From Litoreibacter ascidiaceicola (lineage in GTDB: Bacteria > Pseudomonadota > Alphaproteobacteria > Rhodobacterales > Rhodobacteraceae): 64,000 bases of DNA. The stretch spans positions 186,001 through 250,000 of the forward strand of contig NZ_FQUV01000002.1 in assembly GCF_900129235.1 (NCBI RefSeq), in the 5' to 3' direction. Below the pieces are notes generated by a model, which was not told the origin of the DNA, made no database searches, and saw only the letters and a list, made by a program, of their open reading frames with translations. Position 1 is the first letter of the stretch. Each line of letters starts with the position of its first letter. The position numbers and the translations under genes are program-made. Positions 35,824-44,386 of the stretch are shown in pieces.

Positions 35824-36858
35824 TTAGGTGACGCGCCAATGCAGCGGCATTTGAGGGTCGAACACAGTGACATCGCCTTGAGGCGTTGGGATGTGGTCGG
35901 GATAGGTGACGGGATCGCCCTTGGTCAGGGTGATCGTGTCGGGGTTCGGTTTCAGGCCGTAGAAGGCGGGGCCATGAAGCGAAGCAAAGCCTTCGAGCTT
36001 GTCGAGGGCGCCGTCCTGTTCGAACACCTCCGCGAGGATCGATAGGGTGTTGGTCGCGGTGAAGCAGCCCGCGCAGCCGCAGGGCAGCAGTTTGTTGGCA
36101 TCGGTATGCGGCGCGCTGTCGGTTCCCAGAAAGTAGCTTTTGTCACCGGAAGTCGCGGCCGCGCGAAGGGCGAGGCGATGCTCCTCGCGCTTGGCCACGG
36201 GAAGGCAATAGTAATGCGGCTTGATGCCACCCGCGAGGATGTGGTTGCGGTTGATGACAAGGTGATGCGTGGTAATGGTTGCGGCCAGGTCATCGCCGCC
36301 CTCGCGTGCATAATCCGCGCCTTGCTTGGTGGTAATATGTTCCATCACCACGCGCAGGCCCGGAACCGAGCGGCGGATCGGGTCGAGCACAGTGTCAATG
36401 AACACCGCTTCGCGATCGAAAATGTCGACCTCGGGGGTGGTGACCTCGCCATGCACGCAGAGCGGCAAGCCGATTTGCGCCATGTTCTCGAGAACGCGTT
36501 GCACCTTGGAGAAGTCCGCTACGCCCGAGGCGGAGTTGGTGGTGGCGCCGGCCGGATAGAGTTTGACCGCGTGGATCAGCCCGATCTCGGCTGCGGCGCG
36601 CAGGTCTTTGACGTCGGTGTCCTCGGTCAGGTAGAGCGTCATCAGGGGCTGGAATTTCGAGTTGTCAGGTTTGGCCGCCATGATCCGGTCACGATATTCG
36701 GCGGCATCCTTGGCGGTGACCACGGGGGGCACGAGGTTCGGCATGATAATCGCGCGCCCGAAATGGCGCGCGGTCTCTGGCAGCACGGCTTTGAGCATAT
36801 CCCCGTCGCGCAGGTGTAAGTGCCAGTCGTCCGGGCGGGTCAGGGTTAAGCTGGTCAT
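35824..36858 (-). CDS. pyrC: Dihydroorotase PyrC
   Basis: A 344-residue type II dihydroorotase of pyrimidine synthesis. Metal ligands His13 and His15 in [10 protein letters not shown], the carboxylated Lys99 in [14 protein letters not shown], further His in VHGEVT and MEHITT, and Asp in GTDSAPH. The ATG at 36858 is preceded by AGAGGTG; a GTG three codons earlier is an alternative. Lies upstream of pyrE. Confidence 0.95.
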   Translation of the reverse strand: MTSLTLTRPDDWHLHLRDGDMLKAVLPETARHFGRAIIMPNLVPPVVTAKDAAEYRDRIMAAKPDNSKFQPLMTLYLTEDTDVKDLRAAAEIGLIHAVKLYPAGATTNSASGVADFSKVQRVLENMAQIGLPLCVHGEVTTPEVDIFDREAVFIDTVLDPIRRSVPGLRVVMEHITTKQGADYAREGGDDLAATITTHHLVINRNHILAGGIKPHYYCLPVAKREEHRLALRAAATSGDKSYFLGTDSAPHTDANKLLPCGCAGCFTATNTLSILAEVFEQDGALDKLEGFASLHGPAFYGLKPNPDTITLTKGDPVTYPDHIPTPQGDVTVFDPQMPLHWRVT

Positions 36859-37061
36859 TGGTCGCACCTCTATCGTTGGCGGTGATTAGCGCTTTGACAG
36901 CCGCAAGGCCAGAGGGCGCAGAGCAATTGGGGTAAAAAGCGGTGCTGCAATAAGCGGGAAGCGGCGAGACGGGCGCGGTGCGCATTTTACACAGGGCAAG
37001 GCCATCTTGGTGTGCTAACCAAAGTGAAATAATTCCGATGACACACGTTATGAGGCGAATA

Positions 37062-37352
37062 ATGAAGCGAGCAGCACTGATATTGGCCGTTCTGGCCGCC
37101 TGTACCCCCAAGATATACGACACAGCCGACGTAGCCGAGCGCGGCGCGGCCGATGTCGCGTCCTGCCAGTTTATCGGAACGGTGCGCGGGATTCCTGCGG
37201 TCTTTGGTCCGTTAAAGGATATTGGCCTGAAGGATGCGCGTCGTGCGGCCAAGGTGAAGGCCAAAGAGGTTGGCGGCAACACGGTTGTGTTCGAGCCGAT
37301 CCCAGAAGGCGCTGAAGTCTATGACGTGCCAGCCAAGGTTTATGTTTGCTAG
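37062..37352 (+). CDS. Small lipoprotein, DUF4156-like
   Basis: A 96-residue lipoprotein. ATG at 37062 (GAGG eight bases upstream) gives a signal peptide ending in the lipobox LAAC at Cys16. The mature part has the DUF4156-like pattern SCQFIGTVRG, ARRAAKVKAKEVGGNTVVF and a C-terminal AKVYVC. A start at 37038 would add eight residues. Function of the family is unknown; it is probably outer-membrane attached. Confidence 0.8.
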   Translation: MKRAALILAVLAACTPKIYDTADVAERGAADVASCQFIGTVRGIPAVFGPLKDIGLKDARRAAKVKAKEVGGNTVVFEPIPEGAEVYDVPAKVYVC

Positions 37353-37482
37353 GACGAGCGGTATCTTAGGGTTGCGTGTGCTGCAATGCGGCATTGCCCG
37401 ATTGTCGGTCGTGCCGGAGGGTGCCAAGTCCTATATCTGTCGCAAGGCAAGCGCTTAGGCTTGCATTCAGACGGAGACGGAT

Positions 37483-37701
37483 ATGGCCTATTTTAGCCAA
37501 ACTCAACCAATCGCATTCTTCGAGCGTATCAGTGATATCTTTGCGTCGTTGCTCAGAGCTGCAGATGTGGCGGCGAGCGCCAGCGCCCGCATCCGCGAGA
37601 TGGAGCATTTGAACGCACGATCCGATGCCCAACTTGAAAAAATGGGGCTGCGCCGCGAAGATATTGCGCGGCATGTTTTTCGGGACGTTTACCACCTTTG
37701 A
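37483..37701 (+). CDS. DUF1127 small protein
   Basis: A 72-residue protein whose C-terminal half, ARIREMEHLNARSDAQLEKM (partial), then GLRREDIARHVF, is the DUF1127 signature: an Arg-rich helix-turn with LxxMGLxRxDI. Such proteins in alphaproteobacteria affect phosphate/carbon physiology and RNA turnover. ATG has GGAGACGGAT upstream. A strong bidirectional terminator follows. Confidence 0.85.
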   Translation: MAYFSQTQPIAFFERISDIFASLLRAADVAASASARIREMEHLNARSDAQLEKMGLRREDIARHVFRDVYHL

Positions 37702-37740
37702 CAGAGGCTAGGGCGATCAACGCTTTGTCTTTATCGAATA

Positions 37741-37770
37741 AAAAAGGGCGCAAATAGCGCCCTTTTCTTT
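37741..37770. terminator. Bidirectional intrinsic terminator
   Basis: Stem AAAAGGGCGC-N5-GCGCCCTTTT followed by CTTT on the plus side and an A-rich tract on the other. It serves the DUF1127 gene (+) and the convergent sulfotransferase-like gene (-). Confidence 0.9.
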
Positions 37771-37791
37771 GTCACATGTAATTTCGCAACT

Positions 37792-39687
37792 TTATGATGC
37801 GTTTTGCAAACGTCGGCGTTTTTTGAAGGCATTGGCGAAACGCTCGGCCCGTTTGCCGTTTCCGCGATCCGTGAGATACCCTTCCATAGCTTGACGGTAC
37901 AGATAGATATCCTTGCGGGCCCGAATTGCGCGGTAGAAGTCCAGCTCGCTCAACGTTCCCTCGACAGCGCCTTCCATAACGTCTTTCAAGACGTTCATCC
38001 GGCTCAGAACCAACGCCGATTTATGGCCCAAGCCCGCCCCTTTCAGGTGAACAAGATTCCCGCCCTTGAGGCGCTCGACATGTTTGCGGTCGCCCTCGTG
38101 GAACTGGTCATAGATCAGATAGACTTGTGAGGCGGATTTGGTCTGCTCGGAGGCGTCCGAATAGGGCAGGCCCCAATCAGCGGCACGACCTTTGGCAAAA
38201 CGCCCTTCCCACGGGACTTTGGCCGCATCGAGCGTGGTTTGCGGGGAGAAGGCAACCACCTTGGCACCAGGGGCCAGTGACGAAAACGTCAGCGCGCCGA
38301 ATGCGCCCATGGACGTGCCGACAAATGCCACTTTTTTGAAACCGGAAAAGAACCCTTCGTCGCGCAACCCTTCCAGATGCGCGATCAATCCCTCGTCACG
38401 AAACCACGTGGGCTCCTGAGCGTAGATACCAAGATGGGAAAACTCGCGGTCAGCACAGAACTTTTGCGCCCACGGCTCGCGGGCATATGCGTCATTGCCG
38501 GCTTGCGAGAGGTTGTCGAAGGACACCACAAGTTGGTCTGTGTCCCGCTCCACAAACGAGGCGGCGTAGCTGCCGTGTGAATGGAACCAGCCGCGCTTAT
38601 CGCCGCCGGGATAGATCTCGCGGTACCATGTGGGCGGGGCAAGGGTCTCTTCCAGCGCGTCATTGGCAGGGCTGGCGGCGGGGATATCTTCGGTTTTCGC
38701 GGCCAGTTCGGCCTCTTGTTTGCGGCGGGCTTGCAGGTTGCCCATGGCGGTCAACAGTGCCTCGGTTGCTGCGGCGCGGTCCGCCAGCTGCGAGGCAAGT
38801 TGGTCTTCGGTGCTTGCGCTGGTATCCTCGCCCTCGAGGTCATCGGTTAGGAAAAAGTCTTTGCAATCAGGCATGAAGCGCTTCACCAGACGGCGGTTCT
38901 CGCGGGTGACCTGATTCATCAACCCCAACCGCTCGCTGCGGGAGAAAACATCGCGGGACTTGATCGTGCCTGGGTGGTTCAGGGCGATCAATTCACGGAT
39001 GACCTCGCGGGTATTAAAGTCGGTGCGCTCGCCCATCAGCGACAAAAGCTCCGACATCTCGGCCGAGAAGGTCTTGTTCGAGAAGCCTTCCATAACCCGA
39101 AGGTCATGGGTTATCGGCATGCCCAGATGATGCGCGAAATCACGCACGACATCGCCATCCACCAACCATTTGGGGCCGAAGGGGCGTACGATGATGTTTT
39201 CCTCGCCAAACATGTCGGCATAGGTGTTGAAGGTGTTGAGATAGTGCAGGCGGCGTTTGGCGTCATCAAGGAAGGCTTGACGATCCGGCGGGATGCGGCT
39301 GTTTTTTAGCAGTTGCTTGTAGAGTGCCTCGAGATAGCTGTCCTGACGGCGAATGTAGCAAATGACCTTGGCACGCTGCTTGAACTCGACCGGGGCGGCA
39401 CTTGATAATTTGCGAGCGGTGTGCAGGTTGAACAACATCTCCGAGGAGGCGACATGCGTGATATCCGGCATGGCGTCAGATTCGCGCAGCATATCCTCCA
39501 TCAGCTTGGTCGCGTTCCCGGTGCGTGCCGAGGCGGCCAGCTGGTTATGCGCGATATGCGCGCGCCCAGTTGACATAAAATTCAAACGCCCTGTGTCACG
39601 CAACGTGTTGGCGTTGTCGTTGAGGAAGTTTTGAAGCGATGTGGTCCCTGTTTTAGGTGACCCGATATGAAGCCATATCTTTCCCAT
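37792..39687 (-). CDS. Fusion protein: sulfotransferase-like domain plus serine alpha/beta hydrolase domain
   Basis: A 631-residue two-part protein. The N-terminal half starts WLHIGSPKTGTTSLQ, the PAPS-binding 5' loop of carbohydrate sulfotransferases (residues 5-19), with CYIRRQDSYLEALY as a likely 3'-phosphate region. A charged linker (about 290-350) leads to an alpha/beta hydrolase domain with nucleophile elbow GTSMGAFGAL (about residue 460), Asp in LIYDQFHEGD and His in GLGHKSA. The hydrolase part is paralogous to the next gene's whole product (SPQTTLD/SPQATLD; VEGTLSELDFYRAIRARKD/VDGTLTRTSFYKMLRARRD). Probably modifies surface glycans; substrates unknown. Confidence 0.78.
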   Translation of the reverse strand: MGKIWLHIGSPKTGTTSLQNFLNDNANTLRDTGRLNFMSTGRAHIAHNQLAASARTGNATKLMEDMLRESDAMPDITHVASSEMLFNLHTARKLSSAAPVEFKQRAKVICYIRRQDSYLEALYKQLLKNSRIPPDRQAFLDDAKRRLHYLNTFNTYADMFGEENIIVRPFGPKWLVDGDVVRDFAHHLGMPITHDLRVMEGFSNKTFSAEMSELLSLMGERTDFNTREVIRELIALNHPGTIKSRDVFSRSERLGLMNQVTRENRRLVKRFMPDCKDFFLTDDLEGEDTSASTEDQLASQLADRAAATEALLTAMGNLQARRKQEAELAAKTEDIPAASPANDALEETLAPPTWYREIYPGGDKRGWFHSHGSYAASFVERDTDQLVVSFDNLSQAGNDAYAREPWAQKFCADREFSHLGIYAQEPTWFRDEGLIAHLEGLRDEGFFSGFKKVAFVGTSMGAFGALTFSSLAPGAKVVAFSPQTTLDAAKVPWEGRFAKGRAADWGLPYSDASEQTKSASQVYLIYDQFHEGDRKHVERLKGGNLVHLKGAGLGHKSALVLSRMNVLKDVMEGAVEGTLSELDFYRAIRARKDIYLYRQAMEGYLTDRGNGKRAERFANAFKKRRRLQNAS

Positions 39688-39714
39688 GTGCCTTGCCCGC
39701 CTTGCCTAGGTATT

Positions 39715-40677
39715 TCATTTGCTGCCCCCTCGTTTGCCGGGAGGCGTTATGCCACGCTTTTCCAAAAGCGCGTTTGCCGCGTTGAGTCTGCGGCGAAACA
39801 CCGGGCCGTTGCCGGTGCTTAGGACCCGCTCCGCCAGATAGGCGATGAGCAGGGGATGTTTGCTTGCCGGGATACGCAGGATCAATTCGCGCAGGTAGCG
39901 GCGAAAATCGCGCCGTGCCCGAAGCATTTTGTAAAAGCTGGTGCGTGTCAGCGTGCCGTCGACGCAGCCACCGACCACGGGTTTCAGCAGTCCCATCTGG
40001 ATCAGGCCGGACGCGATGCGATGACCTTGGAACCGGCATTTCAGCTTGGTGATATTTGGCCCGCGAAACAGCGCCGCGTGCATGGCGTCTGCCGGCTCCA
40101 GCGGATCATAAAGGATGAAAACGTCTTTGGCCGTCGCAACCATGTCGGGGGCGTAGCCAAAGTCGTTGTTATAGTTGCGTTTCCATGCCTTCTGGTAACG
40201 GGTTTCCCAAGAGGTAACATCCCTGTCCAAAGTCGCCTGTGGGCTGATTGCCACCACAGTGGCTTCGGGGCAGGCGGCGGAGAAAGCGCAGGCCGCATAG
40301 GCGCCCATGGACGCGCCGTAGAACACGACCGTGTCGAATTGCGAGAAGAAATCTTCTTTTTTCAGCCGGTTGAAGAACGCGATCACGTCATTGTCTCGGT
40401 ACCATGTCCAGTCATGTGCCATCAGGCCAAGGATCGACCAACCCTGCTTTTGCACGAAGTCAAAGCCCCATGGCAGGCGGTTTCCATGCTCGAACACGTG
40501 GTCGAGGTTCTCGAAGGTCACGATCAGGGTTTTGCCGGATTTGACGAACAGGGCAGTGTGATCTGCGCCAAGTTCCTCGAAAAAACCGTGATCCTCGCCC
40601 AAAGCGCGCAATTCCGCATTCCAGGCTTTCCGGCCCATTTTGTCCGTTGGGGCTTTGAGGTCTATGGCGCTGCTCAT
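39715..40677 (-). CDS. Stand-alone serine alpha/beta hydrolase-like protein, paralog of the fused domain
   Basis: A 320-residue protein with FYGASMGAYAACAFSAA (nucleophile Ser in GASMGA), LYDPLEPAD (acid) and FQGHRIA (His). After the core comes the helical segment DGTLTRTSFYKMLRARRDFR also found at the end of the upstream-lying fusion protein. No signal peptide. ATG overlaps the glycosyltransferase stop by 4 bp. Possible roles are deacylation or acyl transfer on a glycan; this is inference from context. Confidence 0.75.
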   Translation of the reverse strand: MSSAIDLKAPTDKMGRKAWNAELRALGEDHGFFEELGADHTALFVKSGKTLIVTFENLDHVFEHGNRLPWGFDFVQKQGWSILGLMAHDWTWYRDNDVIAFFNRLKKEDFFSQFDTVVFYGASMGAYAACAFSAACPEATVVAISPQATLDRDVTSWETRYQKAWKRNYNNDFGYAPDMVATAKDVFILYDPLEPADAMHAALFRGPNITKLKCRFQGHRIASGLIQMGLLKPVVGGCVDGTLTRTSFYKMLRARRDFRRYLRELILRIPASKHPLLIAYLAERVLSTGNGPVFRRRLNAANALLEKRGITPPGKRGGSK

Positions 40678-41684
40678 GCGGCAACCCGTTTGCGAAGGCC
40701 GGGGAACAGGTCGAGTGACGGCGAAATGGCTTCGAACAATGCGCGTCCGGTGTCGGTTTCCATCAGCAACTGGATTTGGTCGCGATGCCATTGAACGGCG
40801 CGGTCATGAAGCAGGCCCAGTTTGCGGTCGCAAATCAGATCGTCGTAAATGTCCTTCATCGCGCCCAGCTTTGGTTGAATGGTTGCATCATAAGCCTCGT
40901 TGCGGTTCATATCCGCCCAGTAATCGGCCCCGCGCAGACCCTCGCCGAAGGCGCGGCCGCGAGCAGATTTGAGCAGGAAACTTTCGCGCGTGCGCACTGC
41001 ATAATGGTTGATCTGGCCCAGCTCGTAGCTAATGGTCTCGCGGTTCAAGCGCCAACTGCTGCTATGATAGCTTTCGGGTAGCGGGGTGCCTGCAGGACCC
41101 GTCCAGTTCAGCGCATCCCAATCGTCATTCGGCACTGATTTGGGGCGGTGACAGCCGACAAGCCCCACCGCGTCGGTGCGATGGATCGACTTGATCCCCC
41201 AAGCCTGCGCAGGGCTGGGGCAATGCTGGGGTGCGCAGCGGCGCAAGGTTTCGGTGAGAAAGCCGTCATGGAAAGAGGTCACATCAGCGCTGCCGAACAG
41301 CCGCCATGCCAAGGATATACACTTGGCATCAGGGGCGGCGGCGGTCAGGTCGGTTATCTGGCCGCGGCCCGCATGGATATTCACGAACTCGTCGGCGTCG
41401 ATCACCGCAACCCAGTCGTGATCCTTGTAGACCTGTTCCTTGGTGGATTTGCGGAAGGCGCGCACCTGATGCGAGGCGCGGGCGCCTTCGCGGGCCGGAT
41501 TGCGGCGATGGGTGACAAGCCCTAAGTTTTCCAGTCGGCGGAGAATTTTCTCGGTGCCGTCTTCACAGTCGTTTGTGTAGACCAGAAAGTGGTTGAACCC
41601 GATCGACAGATGATAGGCGACCCACTCAAGGATGTAGGGGCCTTCGTTCTTCATACATGTCAGGATCAGGTGCTTTTGGCTCAT
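40674..41684 (-). CDS. Family-2-type glycosyltransferase (Glyco_tranf_2_4 style)
   Basis: A 336-residue glycosyltransferase with the family blocks TCMKNEGPYILEWVAYH, YTNDCEDGTE, VIDADEFVNIH (the DxDE metal/nucleotide motif), CISLAWRLFG and a later INHYAVRTRESFLLKSARGRA stretch. The same blocks occur in two other proteins of this cluster. ATG overlaps the next upstream gene's stop by 4 bp. It probably transfers a sugar to a surface polysaccharide; donor and acceptor unknown. Confidence 0.85.
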   Translation of the reverse strand: MSQKHLILTCMKNEGPYILEWVAYHLSIGFNHFLVYTNDCEDGTEKILRRLENLGLVTHRRNPAREGARASHQVRAFRKSTKEQVYKDHDWVAVIDADEFVNIHAGRGQITDLTAAAPDAKCISLAWRLFGSADVTSFHDGFLTETLRRCAPQHCPSPAQAWGIKSIHRTDAVGLVGCHRPKSVPNDDWDALNWTGPAGTPLPESYHSSSWRLNRETISYELGQINHYAVRTRESFLLKSARGRAFGEGLRGADYWADMNRNEAYDATIQPKLGAMKDIYDDLICDRKLGLLHDRAVQWHRDQIQLLMETDTGRALFEAISPSLDLFPGLRKRVAA

Positions 41685-43216
41685 CGTTTTTGCACCACCA
41701 GCACTTGGTCACGTTTGTCTTTGTGCCATTGCGCCTGAAAGATGAAGCAGCCCGACATGTCGGCACGAAAGCCGTTCAAGGCGTCTTGGATATGCGAGTT
41801 CGGATGGGCAAAGCCACCTTCGCGCAAATAGGCTTGGAACAGGATCGCAGTGCGCGGGTAGCCGGAGTTTTCCAGCGCCTTGGGCTGAAACCGCAAGTCC
41901 TCGATGATATAGAGGCCGCCGGGTTTTACCTTCGGAAACAGGGCGGTGAAAGCATGTTGTTGGTGGTGCGATGCGTGGGACGCGTCATCGAGGACGACAT
42001 CGAACGGATCGGACTTGGCTGTCGCGCTGTCCAGCGATTCTATGCTGTCGGACGACGCATGAATGGTTTTGAGACGCGCATCCTTCTTGCCAGCATATAC
42101 CTCTGCGTCGATGCCCGTCAGCTTGGCTTTGGACAGGTATTCCAGCCACATCTCGACTGCCGCAGGCTCGCTGAGGCCGAGCAGTCCCATGTGAATGGCG
42201 CGGTCACGCAGGGGGCTGAACAACATCTGATAGAGTTCCGAAAAGCGGTGCTTGCCGGAGCCTTGATCCAAGCCGCGCTCATCCGCCAGATCGGTCAGGT
42301 TCACGATGCCGCGCCCTTTGCGGTCGACATTCGTGACCTCCGGGATGGCCGTGCCGGGGATCATCTTCGGCTCTTTTGGGCGATGCGGATTGGACTTCGG
42401 CAAAGGCGCATCCGACGGCACGATCTTGTGCTTCTTGATCAGCTTGCCGATCAGGCTGTCAGGATGCGGCTCGCCATTTTCGCGCTCGATAATGCGCATG
42501 CGCATCCGGCGACCCCAGAAATGGATCGAGAGCGTGTTGTCGGTGATATAGTGGCTCAGGTCCATGTTCGGCTTCAGCATCATCCGACGCTTTTTGAAGC
42601 TGATCGGGAACAGGGCCTCAATCGGCATGGCGTATTTGTGCTCGCCGGTTTTGTGCAGGAAGTGGGTCAAGGCTTGCGGGCCCCAGACGCCCCAAGACTG
42701 CTCGCCGACATGGACCGGATCACCGGCCTCCTTCTTGGCTCGCATTTCGGCCTTCAGGTCTTCGGAGAACCAATCGGGAATGGCGTACTCATCCGAGGTG
42801 AAGTCGATCAGTCCCGCCAGCGTGTCGCTGTCGGCAGGCAATCCCACCACGCCGTTGTTGATGTGATGCGCGCTTTCCCAGCCGTGGAAATGCCCGTTGG
42901 GCGTCGTAAACCGCTTCACGCAATAAGCGTCGGTGTCGGCCCAGATCTGGTCGTCAGTCTTGGCCAGCATGTTATAGCGCCACTTATCCGCCTGCGGGGC
43001 GGGGGAGCCTGTGCGCTTGTGGGCGATTACGTTGCCAAGCGGCATGATCTCGTTGGCGTCGCAAATCTCGATGCCGTCGGGAATATTGCCTACGTCACCA
43101 TAGGTATACATTTTGACGTGATGGCCGGCGTCGCGGAATGACACGGCGCAAAGCTGCTCCATGTAGGAAAGATTGCCGCCGATCCACAGCTGGGCAATTG
43201 CATAGTCTTTGGACAC
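41681..43216 (-). CDS. Fusion: glycosyltransferase-like domain plus class I methyltransferase-like domain
   Basis: A 511-residue protein from a GTG start with GAGAGG upstream. Residues about 1-330 look like an OCH1/capsular-type glycosyltransferase: QLWIGGNLSYMEQLCAVSF, DKWRYNMLAK and the metal motif IWADTDAYCV. Residues about 360-511 resemble SAM-dependent methyltransferases of the cephalosporin-hydroxylase/rhamnosyl O-methyltransferase type (GSGKHRFSELYQ, IDAEVYAG, VVLDDASHASHHQQ, KPGGLYIIEDL). An upstream extension of the open frame adds unlike sequence and is rejected. Likely transfers and methylates a sugar. Confidence 0.75.
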   Translation of the reverse strand: MSKDYAIAQLWIGGNLSYMEQLCAVSFRDAGHHVKMYTYGDVGNIPDGIEICDANEIMPLGNVIAHKRTGSPAPQADKWRYNMLAKTDDQIWADTDAYCVKRFTTPNGHFHGWESAHHINNGVVGLPADSDTLAGLIDFTSDEYAIPDWFSEDLKAEMRAKKEAGDPVHVGEQSWGVWGPQALTHFLHKTGEHKYAMPIEALFPISFKKRRMMLKPNMDLSHYITDNTLSIHFWGRRMRMRIIERENGEPHPDSLIGKLIKKHKIVPSDAPLPKSNPHRPKEPKMIPGTAIPEVTNVDRKGRGIVNLTDLADERGLDQGSGKHRFSELYQMLFSPLRDRAIHMGLLGLSEPAAVEMWLEYLSKAKLTGIDAEVYAGKKDARLKTIHASSDSIESLDSATAKSDPFDVVLDDASHASHHQQHAFTALFPKVKPGGLYIIEDLRFQPKALENSGYPRTAILFQAYLREGGFAHPNSHIQDALNGFRADMSGCFIFQAQWHKDKRDQVLVVQKR

Positions 43217-43233
43217 GTTTCTGCCTCTCGTGA

Positions 43234-43250
43234 GCGGGGTTAATCCCCGC
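43234..43250. repeat. GC-rich palindrome between divergent glycosyltransferase genes
   Basis: GCGGGG-TTAAT-CCCCGC in the 138-bp divergent gap. A close relative (GCGGGG-TGAA-CCCCGC) lies after bioY at 13581-13596. It could be a scattered extragenic palindrome. Confidence 0.4.
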
Positions 43251-43354
43251 CATCTCTTTATGATTGTTTCGATTCTCGCAAAGGAGGGGTTAAAACGCAA
43301 GGAAAACTGATTCGCTTCACGCGAATAACGGGTCGTAAGGGCAACAGGCGTCAT

Positions 43355-44386
43355 ATGAAAATCACACTCGTCACAACCATGCGCAACGAGGGGCCGCATC
43401 TGCTCGAATGGATCGCCCATCACCGCGCTGCGGGGGTGAGCGATTTCCTAGTCTTCACCAACGATTGCGAGGACGGCACCGAAGCGCTTCTGGAGCTGCT
43501 CCCTGACGTGACCCATGTGCCGTTGGAGGAGGGCAAGAAACCACCCCAGTGGCGGGCGCTGAAAGCCGCTTGGGATCATCCGGTTGTGGTTGCCGCAGAT
43601 TGGGTCGCTTGTCTGGATTGCGACGAGTTTATCAATCTTGGTAATGGGTTACACAGCCTTCCTAATCTAATTTCCCAAGTGGATGCCGACATGATCTTGT
43701 TGCCGTGGCGCCTGTTCGGCCACTCGGGTAAGGTGGGGCTATCAGACGATCTCACGACCGAGCGTTTTACCCGCGCAGCACCGGTAAACCTGCTCTATCC
43801 GGCGATTGGAAGCTACTTTAAATCCTTGTTCCGACGCGACGGACCGTTCCGCCAGTTAGGCGTTCACCGGCCCAAGCAAAAGAATCCAGAGCGTCACGGC
43901 TTGCCCCGCATCGTCGATGGCTCCGGCGCGCCCGTCACTGACGCGGTGGCGGGGAATGAAGGGCAGATCATGCTTTGGGGGCAGCCGATTGCGCGCGGTT
44001 TGGTTCAGTTGAACCATTATTCAGTTCGGTCTGCGGCGGATTTCATGCTCAAGCGCGGTCGCGGTCTGCCCAATCATCAACAAAAACAGATTGATCTGAC
44101 CTATTGGGTCGAGCGGAACTTCAACTCTGTCGAAGACCTCTCGATTGCCTGTATGGCACCTGCGACCAAGACCGAGATTGAAAAACTGCTGGCATTGGAC
44201 GGTGTGGCGGATGCGCTGGCGACAAGCCGTGCATGGCATCGCGCGCGATTTGACGCCGTGATGCAAGATCCGGACGAGTTGAAGCTCTTTGGCCGCTTGC
44301 TGCTGGCAGGGGGTGCCGCGCATTTGCCGGAAACGGTGGCGCTTGATCTGGTCAGGCGTTATGGACAGGTCCATGGCGCAAACTGA
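43355..44386 (+). CDS. Family-2-type glycosyltransferase
   Basis: A 343-residue relative of the minus-strand glycosyltransferase: TTMRNEGPHLLEWIAHH, FTNDCEDGTE, CLDCDEFINLG (DxDE motif), ILLPWRLFGHSG, GVHRPK and LNHYSVRSAADFMLKRGRGL. No membrane segments or signal. Its end overlaps the next glycosyltransferase gene by 14 bp, so they are co-translated. Substrate unknown. Confidence 0.85.
   Translation: MKITLVTTMRNEGPHLLEWIAHHRAAGVSDFLVFTNDCEDGTEALLELLPDVTHVPLEEGKKPPQWRALKAAWDHPVVVAADWVACLDCDEFINLGNGLHSLPNLISQVDADMILLPWRLFGHSGKVGLSDDLTTERFTRAAPVNLLYPAIGSYFKSLFRRDGPFRQLGVHRPKQKNPERHGLPRIVDGSGAPVTDAVAGNEGQIMLWGQPIARGLVQLNHYSVRSAADFMLKRGRGLPNHQQKQIDLTYWVERNFNSVEDLSIACMAPATKTEIEKLLALDGVADALATSRAWHRARFDAVMQDPDELKLFGRLLLAGGAAHLPETVALDLVRRYGQVHGAN

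Noticed and set aside
41657-43141. Long plus-strand open frame opposite the glycosyltransferase-methyltransferase gene
   Set aside because: Composition is of the antisense type, and the minus-strand product has recognisable domains and coupled neighbours.
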